NCBI RefSeq assembly: GCF_003032475.1
Contig: NZ_CP028369.1
Location: forward strand, 6,510,001 to 6,574,000
DNA: 64,000 nt
Source of the DNA: Streptomyces sp. P3
GTDB lineage: Bacteria > Actinomycetota > Actinomycetes > Streptomycetales > Streptomycetaceae
Direction: 5' to 3'
Shown here: positions 9,666 through 18,431 of the stretch, in pieces
Position numbering within the stretch: the first letter of the stretch is position 1
Layout of the letters: the number at the start of each line of letters is the position of its first letter
Translations under genes and position numbers: made by a program
The notes under the pieces: model-generated
What the model saw: the letters and a program-made list of their open reading frames with translations, nothing else
Database searches by the model: none
What the model was told of the DNA's origin: nothing

Positions 9666-11444
9666 ATGAGCAGCACTGTCAAGCCCACGTCAGGTGCCAG
9701 GGAGGGCACCGTCACGGGAGGTCGGCAACAGCCACGACGGCCACGCAGGGGAACGCCGCTGTCCGTGCGAAGCGCCACGGTACCGATCTGGTACCTGCGG
9801 CTCGTCGGGGCGGGGAACCTGCTGACCGCCGTGTCGTTCACCTTGCGAGAGAAGGTACAGGAACACAACAGCGGTGAGCTCTTCACCCCGTTCATGCTCT
9901 TCGCGGGCTTCAGCTCAGCGGCCGCGGCACTGTTCGTGGCCATGATGCTGAGCCGCCGCAAGCGGATCGCGTGGACCGTCTTCATGCTGCTGTGCGGTGG
10001 GTACACCGTGCTGTCGGTGTTGGCACTGACCCTGGACAGGTATCGGCATCCGTTCAACTGGGCCTCGTTGTCGGTCACCCTGGTGGTGCTGACCTTTGCG
10101 ATGCTGGGACGCCGGGAGTTCTACGCCAAGGGTGACCGGACCAACCCTCAGCTGGCGCTCGCGGTGCTGGGCGTCGGCGCCCTGGTCTCGGTGCTGGTCG
10201 GCACCACGCTGGTGACCGCCGCCGGCCCCAACCAAGCCAGCGTCGGCGACCGCGTGTGGTACGTGGCGGTGCGACTCGCCACCCTCAACAGGGACCCCGA
10301 CTTCAGCACGCTGCACGTCTCCCGTTGGGTGAGCGTGGGCATCAACCTCTCCGGATTGGTGCTCTTCCTGACCGTGCTCTACGCGCTCTTCCGCTCACCG
10401 CGCGACCGCGAGCTCCTCGGCCGCGACGACGAGGACCGGCTGCGGGCGCTGTTGGACGACCACGGTGCGCACGACTCGCTGGGGTACTTCGCCCTGCGCC
10501 GCGACAAGTCGGCGATCTTCTCGCCGTCCGGAAAGGCGGCCATCGCCTACCGAGTTGTCGGGGGAGTCTCGCTGGCCTCCGGGGATCCGATCGGTGATGT
10601 GGAGGCCTGGCCTGGGGCGATCGGCGCCTGGCTGGCGGAAGCCCGTGAGCACGCCTGGATCCCGGCGGTGCTGGCCGCGAGCGAGGAGGCGGCGAAGGTC
10701 TACTCCCGGCACGGCCTGGACGCCCTGGAACTAGGAGACGAGGCCGTCGTGGAACCCACCGAGTTCACCTTGGAGGGCCGCGCGATGCGTGGCATACGCC
10801 AGGCGTACAACCGCGTCAAACGAGCTGGTTACACCACCCGGGTCCGGCAGCACTCCGAGATCCCGCCGGAGGAGATGGCCGAGCTGATCGAGGCGGCAGA
10901 CCGCTGGCGTGACGGACAGACCGAGCGCGGCTTCTCCACCGCGCTCGGCCGCCTCGGCGACCCCGCCGACGGCCAGTGTGTGATGCTGGAGTGTTTCGAC
11001 GCGGACGGTGAGCGGCGCGCACTGCTGAGCTTCGTCCCGTGGGGACCTAAGGGACTCTCCCTGGACCTGATGCGCCGGGACCGGGCGTCGGACAACGGTC
11101 TGATGGAATTCATGGTGCTCGACCTGATCGAGCACTCCAGGACGGCTGGTGTGGAGCGGCTCTCGCTGAACTTCGCGATGTTCCGGTCGGTCTTCGAAGA
11201 GGGTGCGCGACTCGGTGCTGGGCCCGTCCTGCGGATATGGCGGTCGGCGCTGTTGTTCTTCTCCCGTTGGTGGCAGCTGGAGTCGCTGTACCGGGCCAAC
11301 GCCAAATACCGCCCGATCTGGGAGCCCCGCTTCGTGCTCTTCGAAAAGAGCGCACACTTGGTCCGTATCGGTCTGGCCAGTGGACGCGCGGAGGGATTCA
11401 TCAACACGCCGGCGCCCCTCGCTCGACTGCGCAGGGACGGCTGA
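9666..11444 (+). CDS. Phosphatidylglycerol lysyltransferase domain (MprF/LysX2-like) membrane protein
   Basis: The 592-residue protein has an N-terminal membrane half of about six or seven helices (for example AGFSSAAAALFVAMML, WTVFMLLCGGYTVLSVLAL, WASLSVTLVVLTFAML). A cytosolic DUF2156/LPG-synthase C-terminal domain of tandem GNAT-like fold follows (YFALRRDKSAIFSPSGKAA, VPWGPKGLSLDLMRRD, RLSLNFAMFRSVFEE). Family members transfer an aminoacyl group, usually lysine from Lys-tRNA, to phosphatidylglycerol, lowering surface charge and giving resistance to cationic peptides. Unlike mycobacterial LysX, it has no fused lysyl-tRNA synthetase domain, so it would depend on the ordinary pool. The ATG at 9666 is preceded by GAGAGG. 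It is complete and monocistronic, flanked by an IS and a regulator relic. The aminoacyl specificity is not visible. Confidence 0.85.
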   Translation: MSSTVKPTSGAREGTVTGGRQQPRRPRRGTPLSVRSATVPIWYLRLVGAGNLLTAVSFTLREKVQEHNSGELFTPFMLFAGFSSAAAALFVAMMLSRRKRIAWTVFMLLCGGYTVLSVLALTLDRYRHPFNWASLSVTLVVLTFAMLGRREFYAKGDRTNPQLALAVLGVGALVSVLVGTTLVTAAGPNQASVGDRVWYVAVRLATLNRDPDFSTLHVSRWVSVGINLSGLVLFLTVLYALFRSPRDRELLGRDDEDRLRALLDDHGAHDSLGYFALRRDKSAIFSPSGKAAIAYRVVGGVSLASGDPIGDVEAWPGAIGAWLAEAREHAWIPAVLAASEEAAKVYSRHGLDALELGDEAVVEPTEFTLEGRAMRGIRQAYNRVKRAGYTTRVRQHSEIPPEEMAELIEAADRWRDGQTERGFSTALGRLGDPADGQCVMLECFDADGERRALLSFVPWGPKGLSLDLMRRDRASDNGLMEFMVLDLIEHSRTAGVERLSLNFAMFRSVFEEGARLGAGPVLRIWRSALLFFSRWWQLESLYRANAKYRPIWEPRFVLFEKSAHLVRIGLASGRAEGFINTPAPLARLRRDG

Positions 11445-11529
11445 CACCTCCGGCACCACTCGCCACCGCCGCCGACGCTCTCATGAACCGGCTCTCCGAA
11501 CCGGAGCGGTCGGACACCCGGCTGACGTA

Positions 11530-11824
11530 CGGGCGAGCAGAAGCACCACGTCCACCTCAGCCACGCCTTCACCACCCTCGCAGACACTCGCCACGCCCAC
11601 GTCAGCCAAGAGCGTGCCCTGGAGCTGTCCGTGCCGACCAGCACCATGACGCGCACCCTGCTGAACATCGACGCGGCGGCGTGTTCCCAAGCACGACGGC
11701 GACAGCGAGCAGGCGTGCCGCCGCGCGGTCGACGCCCTGACAGCGCTGCCTGCGGAACCGCACCGGCCTGGTCCGCCGCCGCGCCCAGGACCTATTCGAC
11801 CCAATCGCTTCGCGAGTGAGCTGA
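11530..11824 (+). pseudogene. Tail of an Xre-family regulator with TPR-like repeats, frameshifted
   Basis: The forward strand carries HAHVSQERALELSVPTSTMT and LLNIDAAAC. After a frame change come HDGDSEQACRRAVDALTALP, and after another VRRRAQDLFDPIASRVS with a stop at 11822. These are helical repeat segments typical of the C-terminus of Streptomyces Xre/HTH transcriptional regulators. At least two frameshifts separate them, and the HTH and first two-thirds are missing. The IS3 remnant begins exactly at its end. Confidence 0.55.
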
Positions 11825-11889
11825 ACCGGGTTTCGTAGAGGCCGATCTTGTGTGTTTCAGGCGGCGTTCGGTGTCGCCTGGGAACGGTA

Positions 11890-12572
11890 GTGCTGGGCCT
11901 CGAATTCCTCGGGTGGGGGTAGTCGAGGGTGGAGTGGAGCCGTTCGGTGTTGTACCAGCCGACCCACTGGACGACGGCGCGTTCGACCTGGTCAGCGTCC
12001 CGCCAGGGCCCGTGGTGCTCGATCAGCTCGGCCTTGAAGGAGCCGTTCAGGGCCTCGGCCACGGCGTTGTCATACGAGTCCGCGACGGAGCCGACCGAGG
12101 CTGCGGCGCCCACGTCCGAGATCAGGGTGTTGCGACGACCAGTTGAATTCACCTTGACTCCCCCTGTCGCTGTGATGAATCAGGCCGGAGCCATTCTTGA
12201 TGCCGCGCCGCCACAGCGCCATCTCCAGGGCGTCCAGCGGGAGATCGGTGCGCATGTGGATGGCAAGTTGCCATCCGACGATCATCCGTGAGTACACGTC
12301 GAGGACGAAGGCGACATGGACCCAGCCGGACCAGGTCCGTATATAGGTCAGGTCGGCGACCCACAGCTGGTTGGGCCGGCCGCGACGAAGCGCCGGTTGA
12401 CCAGGTCCGGCGGGTGCGGGGCGGCTGGCTCGGGAACGGTTGGTGCGGCGTTGCTGCCCGCTGATCACGCCCTTGAGGCTGTCCTCGCGCATCAGCCGTT
12501 CGACCGTGCAGCGGGCCGTGATCACACCCTCACGCCGCAGCTGGCGGTGGATCCGCCGGGCTCTGTAGACCG
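11890..12572 (-). pseudogene. IS3 OrfB remnant (rve integrase core), deleted and frameshifted
   Basis: An HTH_21-like start (YRARRIHRQLRREGV, CTVERLMREDSLKGV) leads into the integrase core NQLWVADLTYIRTWSGWVHV, carrying the first catalytic Asp, then HHSDRGSQ with the second. The frame breaks near 12150 and continues as GSVADSYDNAVAEALNGSFK, carrying the catalytic Glu, then WVGWYNTERLHSTLDY. All three catalytic residues survive, but in two frames and without the proper N-terminus. Confidence 0.75.
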
Positions 12573-12800
12573 CAACTCGGCTTTTTCCTTGCGGAGTTGG
12601 GCGAGTTCGCTTTTCTCGGCGGTGGTCAGCAGATCGGGCCGGTCGCCCTGGTCGGCCTCGGCCTGGCGGACCCAAAGCCGCAGGGATTCCCTGTGGATGC
12701 CCAGATCCCGGGCGACATGCGCGACCGGACGGCCTGAGGTCCTCACCTCGCGGACGGCTCGCTCACGCAACTCGTCGGGGTACTTCCGTGGTGCAGGCAT
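12573..12800 (-). pseudogene. IS3 OrfA remnant (HTH, transposase_8 type)
   Basis: This starts at ATG 12800 with PRKYPDELRERAVREVRTSG, then HVARDLGIHRESLRLWVRQ and the leucine-zipper-like AQLRKEKAEL. It is the helix-turn-helix protein that binds IS ends and normally supplies the N-terminus of the OrfAB transposase. Its last ~20 residues and the frameshift site are deleted. Confidence 0.75.
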
Positions 12801-12819
12801 CGGACCTGTGTTCTCCCAT

Positions 12820-13020
12820 CCGCCAAGACGATCGCGCCTGGCTTCAGGGCCTCCACAAAATCCAGTTCAGCCCAGTCCCGCTGTACAGGTGGACGCTGGG
12901 AGTCAGGTGATCTTCCGGCAGTTGCACCACGGTGCTCTTGCCCGCTCTGGGCGGCCCGGTCAGGATGATCACCTGACCGCGGTGAGGGGACTTCCAAGAG
13001 AGGGGCGGCTGGCTCCTTCC
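12820..13020 (-). pseudogene. P-loop kinase/AAA-like N-terminal fragment cut by the IS3 element
   Basis: The reverse strand reads GQVIILTGPPRAGKSTVVQ, a Walker A motif (GPPRAGKS) at the very start of a small P-loop kinase or chloramphenicol-phosphotransferase-like protein, then LTPSVHLYS. A frameshift follows, and the sequence ends within about 30 residues at the IS3 boundary. No Walker B or lid is present. Its original function cannot be assigned from this piece. Confidence 0.45.
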
Positions 13021-13145
13021 GCCACTGTGACACGCTCGACCAGCACACCCCTTTCGCATGTGGCTCCCGCAGGGACAAGGGGCACCGAGTGGGCGCCGGT
13101 GATCGCGTGCGGCTGTCGGCGCCGCAGGTGACCTTGATGCCGAAC

Positions 13146-13173
13146 GAGGCCCGGATCAGAGGATCCGGGCCTC
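13146..13173 (-). terminator. Rho-independent-like hairpin after the subtilase gene
   Basis: A perfect 12-bp inverted repeat (GAGGCCCGGATC / GATCCGGGCCTC) around a four-base loop lies 22 bases past the stop of the reverse-strand peptidase gene. There is no U-tract, as is common in Streptomyces. It could serve either strand. Confidence 0.7.
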
Positions 13174-13194
13174 GGCGACCTGCGAGTGTTCAGG

Positions 13195-16100
13195 TCACCT
13201 GACGGTGCGGTAGGCGTTGATCATTGCTTGGTTGACGGTGTTGCCCCTGGTGTCCGTGGCTGTGGCCTTGAACGAGACGGAGCCGGGAGTCCGGGGCTGG
13301 GCGAGGGTCACGGAGCGCTTGCCGTTCGCTGTTGTGCGGACCGGTGTGTTCTTCCAGGTACGGCCGCCGTCGTACGACACCTTCACGGTCAGCGACCGCA
13401 GGGCGCCACGGGCGGCCGCCGCGCCCGAGACCGTCACCGGGACGGTGATCCGGGTGCCCGCCTTCGTGGTGCTGTCCAGGCTGAGCTTCGGGGTGAAGCG
13501 GACCGCGGACAGCGGCATGGTGCCGATCTCGGTGCTGGGGACGGGCCGCAGGGTGAAGTCCCAGACCGCGGACATCCGGGTGCCGACGCGGTAGGTCGCG
13601 GCGGGGCGGGAGGCGTCGATGCTGAGCCGGTAGCGGGCCGTCGGGCTGTTCTTCAGCCCGGTTGCCTGGAGGATCTCGCAGATGTCGAGCTTCTTGTCGA
13701 CGAGTGTGGTGCCGCCCGCGGTGAACCGGGTGCGGTAGGCGGCTTCCCCTGCGCCGGGAAAGCCCGTGTGGCCGGGGCCGTCGGAGAACATCGGCACGCA
13801 GATGGAGTAGTCGCCTCCCAGGTACTTGCCTCCCCAGTCCCCGTCGCCGCCCGGGCCGAACACGCCGGTGTTGTACGTCTGCTGGTAGGTACGGCCCGGC
13901 TGGTAGCGGCGGTCGGTACCGTAAAGGGCGCCCAGGTCCGGGCGGGCGGCGGATCCGAGGGCCATGCCCAGGTTCCAGCGCAGGCCGTCGGCCGTGGACA
14001 CGTACTGGACGCCGGAGCTGTACGGCGCCTTCCGTGCGGCCCCGTCGAGGGCTGAGACCACTCTGCCCAGTATGTCCCAGCCGGGCACGGACCAGGAGGC
14101 GTTCGGGGTGGCGCGGGTACTCGCGGCGACCGAGCCGGTGGCCGTGACGACCTTGGAGAGCCCGCGCGCCGGGACGCTGCGCTTCAGGCCGGTGAACATG
14201 GTGCCCTTGCGGGTGACGACCAGGTTGTACTGCGGGTCTTTGGCGTCGCGCTGCCAGATCCCGCCGTACTGGGCGATGAAGCCGGCGGCCGGAGCGGCGG
14301 GCCCGGCCTGGGCCAGGTAGAAGCGGTCGCTGTCGGTGTCAACGGAGCCGGCATAGTCGTACGCGGGATCGGCGCCGCGGGCGGCGATGACCGTCTGCGC
14401 GGCCCGGAGCTTGGCCCGGGTGTCGGGCGCGGTGACGTGGACGGGCCTGGCGGTGCGGGCGTCCAGTGTGAGGGTCTGGTCTCGGTTCATCACCAGACCA
14501 GGCGTGACCAGCCAGGACAGCTCGTCGCGGCCCCCGGTGGTGCTCTCGATCCGGGTGTCCAGCAGGTAGCGGCCCTTGGGCAGGCGGACGGTGACCCGGC
14601 CGTCGCCGTCCTTGTCGCCGGAGTCGTACGGGCGGTACATCCGGCCGCTGTTCAGGCCGGCGATGGCCAGGTCGGTGCCCGAGGCGGGCTTTCCGTCGCG
14701 GCCGGTGGCCTTCAGGGTGAGGTCGTACGACTCCACCTCGCGCACGACGCCGACGGCGCTGCGGACTGTCTGGCCGCCGCCGGTCGCGGTGACGGCAGCC
14801 GACCAGGCTCCGTCGGCCAGGCCGTCCGCGTGCGTGTCGGCGGTGACGGTGGCCTCGGCCGTGCCGCCCGCCGGAATGGTCAGCCGCGCGGGCGAGACCG
14901 TGAACACCTCTGCGGCCGGGGCGGCCTTGCCGCGTGGGTCGACCTGGTCGGCGAGGGCGAGGTCGAGAGTGACCGGCCTGTCGCCGGAGTTGCGGTAGGT
15001 GAGGGTGCGGCTGACCGGCCGGTCGTCGGCATGCGGCCACTGCTGTGTGCCGAGGTCGACAGAGGCAGGGGCGGCACTCACCGTCTGGTTGATCGCCCGG
15101 CCGAGGTCGACCCGGCCGGCGCCGACCGTGTAGGCGCTCTGCCCGGACAGCGGCTTGGCGGAGGCCAGCAGGGCCGACTTGATCCGCTGCCCCGTCCAGT
15201 CGCGGTGTTGCTGGGCCAGGATCGCGGCGGCGCCGGCCGTCGCCGGGGTGGCCATCGAGGTGCCGGACATCGAGACATAGCCCGGGCCCGCGGGGTCGCC
15301 ATCGCTGCCGTGGGCCGCCTTGGCGGCGACGATACCCACGCCGGGCGCGGAGAGGTCGGGCTTCAGGGCGCTCTCCGCAGTCGGGCCCCGGCTGGAGAAG
15401 CCGGCGGGCTTGTCGTCGCGGTCGACGGCGGCCACAGTGAGCGCCTGCTCGGCGGAGCCGGGGGAACCGACGGTTCCGTCGGTGGGGCCTTCGTTGCCCG
15501 CGGCGATGGCGAACAAGGTGCCGGAGGACTTCGACAGGTCGTTCACCGCCTGCTCGATCGGGTCGTCGCCCGTGAAGTCCGTACTGCCCAGGCTCATGTT
15601 GACGATCTTCGCCTTCTGCTGCACCGCCCACTGCATGCCGGCGAGGATGCCGGAGTCCTCGCCGTATCCGGCGTCGAACACCTTCCCTACCAGCAGCCGG
15701 GCGCCCGGCGCGACGCCGACGTGCTTGCCGCCGCTCCGGGCACCGGACCCGGCGATGGTGGAGGCCACGTGCGTGCCGTGTCCGACCTTGTCGTCCGTGC
15801 TGCCGCTGCCGGAGAAGTCCTTCGCAGCGGCGATACGGCCCTTCACGTCGGGGTGGGTGGCGTCGATACCGGTGTCCAGTACCGCGACATCGACGCCCTT
15901 GCCGTCGTAACCGGCCTTCCACGCGACCGGGGCGCCGATCTGCACCGGGCCGCCCTTCGGGTCCGGGGTGCCCTGGGGCGCCGAAGTGGCCTTCACCGCC
16001 GGGGTGTCGGCCGCCGTCGTCGTCCGCCCACTGTCCGTGCGCAGGTTTCTACGGGCGTCGAGCCAGATCCGGTCGACTCCGGGTGCGGTCGTCAGGTCGT

Positions 16101-16740
16101 CGGCCGGCCCGGCGAGCGGGTCGGTCAGTGCCTTGAAGACCCGACCGGCTCCGGGTTTGGACGCGGTCATCGACTCCCCGCGGATCACGGGCAGTTGCCG
16201 CCGCACGTCGGCGTCGGCGCTCCGCACCGCCCGCCGGGCGCTCTGCTGGGCGCCGCCCTTCTCGTACGACACGATCAGCGGCACGTTCCGCCGGTGCGCG
16301 TCGTCGTAGTCGGCCGCCGCGAGCCCCGTCACATCGAACAGCCGCCGGTCCAGGCGCCCGTCGGCAAGCAACCGGCTCACGTCGGCCGGTATCACGTACG
16401 TGTGCCCCGCGAAGTGCTGTATGGACAGCGGCACCCCGCCCCGTCCGGCACCCCGGGTCACCTTCGTGACCCGCCCCTTCGCATCCAGACCCACCGTGTC
16501 CCCGGTGATGAGCGTGATCTGCTCCACGGTCCGGCCCGCGCCGGCCCGCTCTCCCTCCAGGGCCGCCGGCACCGCACCGGCCCGACCGCTCTGTGCCGAC
16601 GGTGCGGCGGCCGCCGGCAACGCCCCGGCGACTAAACCGATCAGCGTCAGGGAAGCGGCGCCCGCGAGCGCCGCCTTCTGCCTTCCGCTTCCTCGCGCGA
16701 CCCCCTTTCGGACGTCGTTCTCCCTGCGTGGTTTCCTCAT
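13195..16740 (-). CDS. Large secreted S8-family serine peptidase (subtilase)
   Basis: This extracellular subtilisin-like protease has 1181 residues. The ATG at 16740 follows GGGAGG by eight bases. An N-terminal signal (twin-basic start, hydrophobic AALAGAASLTLIGLVAGAL, AAAA cleavage region) precedes a pro-region of about 250 residues. The catalytic domain has Asp289 (VAVLDTGID), His324 (GHGTHVAS), the oxyanion Asn in AIAAGNEGP and Ser495 (SGTSMATP). The remaining ~650 residues are beta-rich: Fn3-like segments (EVFTVSPARLTIPAGGTAEA), a Carboxypeptidase-regulatory-like piece (DKDGDGRVTVRLPKGRYLL) and an Ig-like end (VKVSYDGGRTWKNTPV). It probably degrades extracellular protein during differentiation. 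It is monocistronic with a hairpin terminator. The substrate is unknown, and all catalytic residues are intact. Confidence 0.93.
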   Translation of the reverse strand: MRKPRRENDVRKGVARGSGRQKAALAGAASLTLIGLVAGALPAAAAPSAQSGRAGAVPAALEGERAGAGRTVEQITLITGDTVGLDAKGRVTKVTRGAGRGGVPLSIQHFAGHTYVIPADVSRLLADGRLDRRLFDVTGLAAADYDDAHRRNVPLIVSYEKGGAQQSARRAVRSADADVRRQLPVIRGESMTASKPGAGRVFKALTDPLAGPADDLTTAPGVDRIWLDARRNLRTDSGRTTTAADTPAVKATSAPQGTPDPKGGPVQIGAPVAWKAGYDGKGVDVAVLDTGIDATHPDVKGRIAAAKDFSGSGSTDDKVGHGTHVASTIAGSGARSGGKHVGVAPGARLLVGKVFDAGYGEDSGILAGMQWAVQQKAKIVNMSLGSTDFTGDDPIEQAVNDLSKSSGTLFAIAAGNEGPTDGTVGSPGSAEQALTVAAVDRDDKPAGFSSRGPTAESALKPDLSAPGVGIVAAKAAHGSDGDPAGPGYVSMSGTSMATPATAGAAAILAQQHRDWTGQRIKSALLASAKPLSGQSAYTVGAGRVDLGRAINQTVSAAPASVDLGTQQWPHADDRPVSRTLTYRNSGDRPVTLDLALADQVDPRGKAAPAAEVFTVSPARLTIPAGGTAEATVTADTHADGLADGAWSAAVTATGGGQTVRSAVGVVREVESYDLTLKATGRDGKPASGTDLAIAGLNSGRMYRPYDSGDKDGDGRVTVRLPKGRYLLDTRIESTTGGRDELSWLVTPGLVMNRDQTLTLDARTARPVHVTAPDTRAKLRAAQTVIAARGADPAYDYAGSVDTDSDRFYLAQAGPAAPAAGFIAQYGGIWQRDAKDPQYNLVVTRKGTMFTGLKRSVPARGLSKVVTATGSVAASTRATPNASWSVPGWDILGRVVSALDGAARKAPYSSGVQYVSTADGLRWNLGMALGSAARPDLGALYGTDRRYQPGRTYQQTYNTGVFGPGGDGDWGGKYLGGDYSICVPMFSDGPGHTGFPGAGEAAYRTRFTAGGTTLVDKKLDICEILQATGLKNSPTARYRLSIDASRPAATYRVGTRMSAVWDFTLRPVPSTEIGTMPLSAVRFTPKLSLDSTTKAGTRITVPVTVSGAAAARGALRSLTVKVSYDGGRTWKNTPVRTTANGKRSVTLAQPRTPGSVSFKATATDTRGNTVNQAMINAYRTVR

Positions 16741-17154
16741 GCGTACGCCCTCCCAAGTGCCCGTGCAGTCACGGGACATGAACGAAAATCAAACGGTCAC
16801 AGCCCGTGCTGCCCGGCCGCCCGAAGCGACTCTCGTCTCGTAAATGACCGACCGACTCCCCCGAACGGCCACACCTCTCGGCCCCGCGAAGGCCCGCCTC
16901 ATCCGATCGGCCATTTCCGCGACACTTCGGAACGCGAGTTGGCCCGGCGTCGTCTCAGCTGAGTGCGGCCCCATGACAGGGCACGTGGCCCATGACGACG
17001 GCCGGGCACCCGTACGGGACGACGGCACTGCCGCGCCTGGCTCGGGTCTGTACGGTGAGCGGCTCTGTCACGTAATCGGTGGTAGCCCTGCGTGGTGATC
17101 ACTGGAGGAGGAGGCGGTGGCGGAGCAGGGGCAACCCGGCTCGGCCGTGCATAT
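16741..17154. other. Intergenic region upstream of the subtilase, no gene seen
   Basis: The first ~100 bases upstream of the peptidase start are relatively A/T-rich for this genome and must hold its promoter, but no convincing -10/-35 pair was found. The rest contains only short frames without ribosome-binding sites or recognisable protein. Confidence 0.4.
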
Positions 17155-17425
17155 GCCTCATGATCAGCTTGGTTCGCGATTGACGCCCTCGGTGCGTCCG
17201 TTGTGGTCTAGGAGCGTGGGACCGGCGTCAACGGCGGCGCAAACTGAGGTGATCCAGTCGGTGAGCTTGGCGTCGTTGCCTTCTGCTGGGGGCCAGTAGC
17301 TGAGTGAACTCAACGATGCGGCGGGCGAGTTCGGCCATCTCGGGGCAGGCTCTGGCGAGTTCCCGCAGCAGGGCGGTGTCGTTCTCGCGCAGGTTCTCGG
17401 GACGAGTGAGCAGGAGGCGGGCGAA
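17155..17425 (-). pseudogene. ISL3-family transposase remnant, frameshifted
   Basis: The reverse strand reads LLTRPENLRENDTALLRELA, then PEMAELARRIVEFTQLLAP, the domain before the last catalytic residue of ISL3 transposases. A frame change leads to EGNDAKLTDWITS, and after a gap HNGRTEGVN with a final switch to RTKLIM. HNGRTEGVN is the conserved block holding the catalytic Glu. At least two frameshifts and an internal deletion are present, and both element ends are lost. Confidence 0.65.
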
Positions 17426-17699
17426 GCGCTACGGGGGCCTTGGCCCTCCAAGCCGCTGGCCACGACAGCACCGAGGCCCTGTAGCGATTGGCGATGATGT
17501 GCGAGGAGGCCGGGGATCGGGAGGGCGCAGGAGTTTTGGCACGCATGGCCGCCAATCACGGCAAAGCCCACGCCCTGCACGGACTTCCCAAGCTTCCCAA
17601 TGCCCTGTGGCCATGTGAAGACGGGAACCGTTCCGGTCCTGACCTGCGGCAATGTCTCCAGCGAGGCCGCAGGCGGGGCCCACCGTCGGCCGAACGGTC

Positions 17700-18200
17700 C
17701 GGGACGGGGCGGAGCCGCCGTAGTGCTCCGAGCCGGGGAGAGCCCGGCACATGGGGAAGGGCGGCAGCGGAATCGAGAGGGGAAGGAGACTGCAATGCCG
17801 AAAGACGCGCCGCTGAACAGCGGTGCACCAGGGGCCCCGATGGGGTCTCGCCAGCGGGTATCGGGGATGCAGGCCAAACGCTGCGCGAGGACATAACCGA
17901 CGTGCTGCAACCGCTCGGTCTTCGTCTCTCCGAGGCGAAGACGCAGGTGGTGCACATGTCTGACGGGTTCGACTTCTTGGGGTTTCGCATCCAGTGGCGC
18001 CGCAAGCGGGGAACGGACAAGTGGCACGTCTACACCTTCATCGCTGACCGGCCCATCCGGCAGCTGAAGGACAAGATCCGTGCCCTGACGAACAGAACGT
18101 CGCAGCAGAACCCCAGGGACGTGCTGATCAGGCTCAACCAGATCATGCGCGGCTGGGCCAACTACTTCAAGCACGCGGTCTGCGAAACGGACCGGTGGCA
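17700..18200 (+). mobile_element. Internally deleted group II intron with its maturase
   Basis: Two pieces of a bacterial group II intron lie side by side. First comes a G-rich leader (GGGGAGAGCCCGGCACATGG) like the intron RNA just before the intron-encoded protein, followed by the start of that protein at ATG 17795 behind GGAAGGAGA (MPKDAPLNSGAP, VSGMQAKRCAR). Second, in another frame, comes its C-terminal thumb/maturase part from about 17897 to 18195 (LGLRLSEAKTQVVHMSDGFD, LGFRIQWRRKRGTDKWHVYT, RLNQIMRGWANYFKHAV). The reverse-transcriptase palm with its YADD motif is missing, so the element cannot move. RNA domains V and VI were not identified downstream. Confidence 0.65.
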
Positions 18201-18389
18201 ACACCGGCACCGCGCTCCGTGCCGACTCAACAGGCACCGCCGCGCCGCCGAACACCACCAACACGCCCTAACCAAGATCGACTGCATCAACCAGCGGGAC
18301 AGCATCTTGACGAATGCGGGCGATTTGCTCGGTTTTGCTGCATCACCCCCCGGGGTGACCAGTGGAGGGGATGAGCTACGCTTCTATTG

Positions 18390-18405
18390 CTGGACAAAAG
18401 TCCAG
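18390..18405. promoter_or_regulatory. Probable TetR operator palindrome
   Basis: The sequence CTGGACAAAAGTCCAG is a perfect inverted repeat with 6-bp arms and a four-base centre, 26 bases upstream of the TetR-family start. It is the right size and place for autoregulation by that protein. No direct evidence of binding is visible in the sequence. Confidence 0.5.
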
Positions 18406-18431
18406 GATGTTTTCCCTCGCGGAGAAGACTC

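Larger units (their letters stand above)
11822..12815 (-). mobile_element. Degenerate IS3-family insertion sequence
   Basis: The reverse strand holds orfA and orfB parts of an IS3-type element, with the end of orfA fused to the middle of orfB and a further frameshift near 12150. The downstream terminus probably starts at TGAACCGGGTTTCGTAGAGG (11822). I could not find the matching inverted repeat on the other side, where the sequence runs into a kinase-like fragment at about 12815, so that terminus is uncertain. Confidence 0.7.

Noticed and set aside
14437..16635. A 732-codon open frame on the forward strand opposite the subtilase gene
   Set aside because: It is antisense to a clear S8 peptidase with intact catalytic residues; its composition is that expected from a high-GC shadow frame, and it has no recognisable domain.
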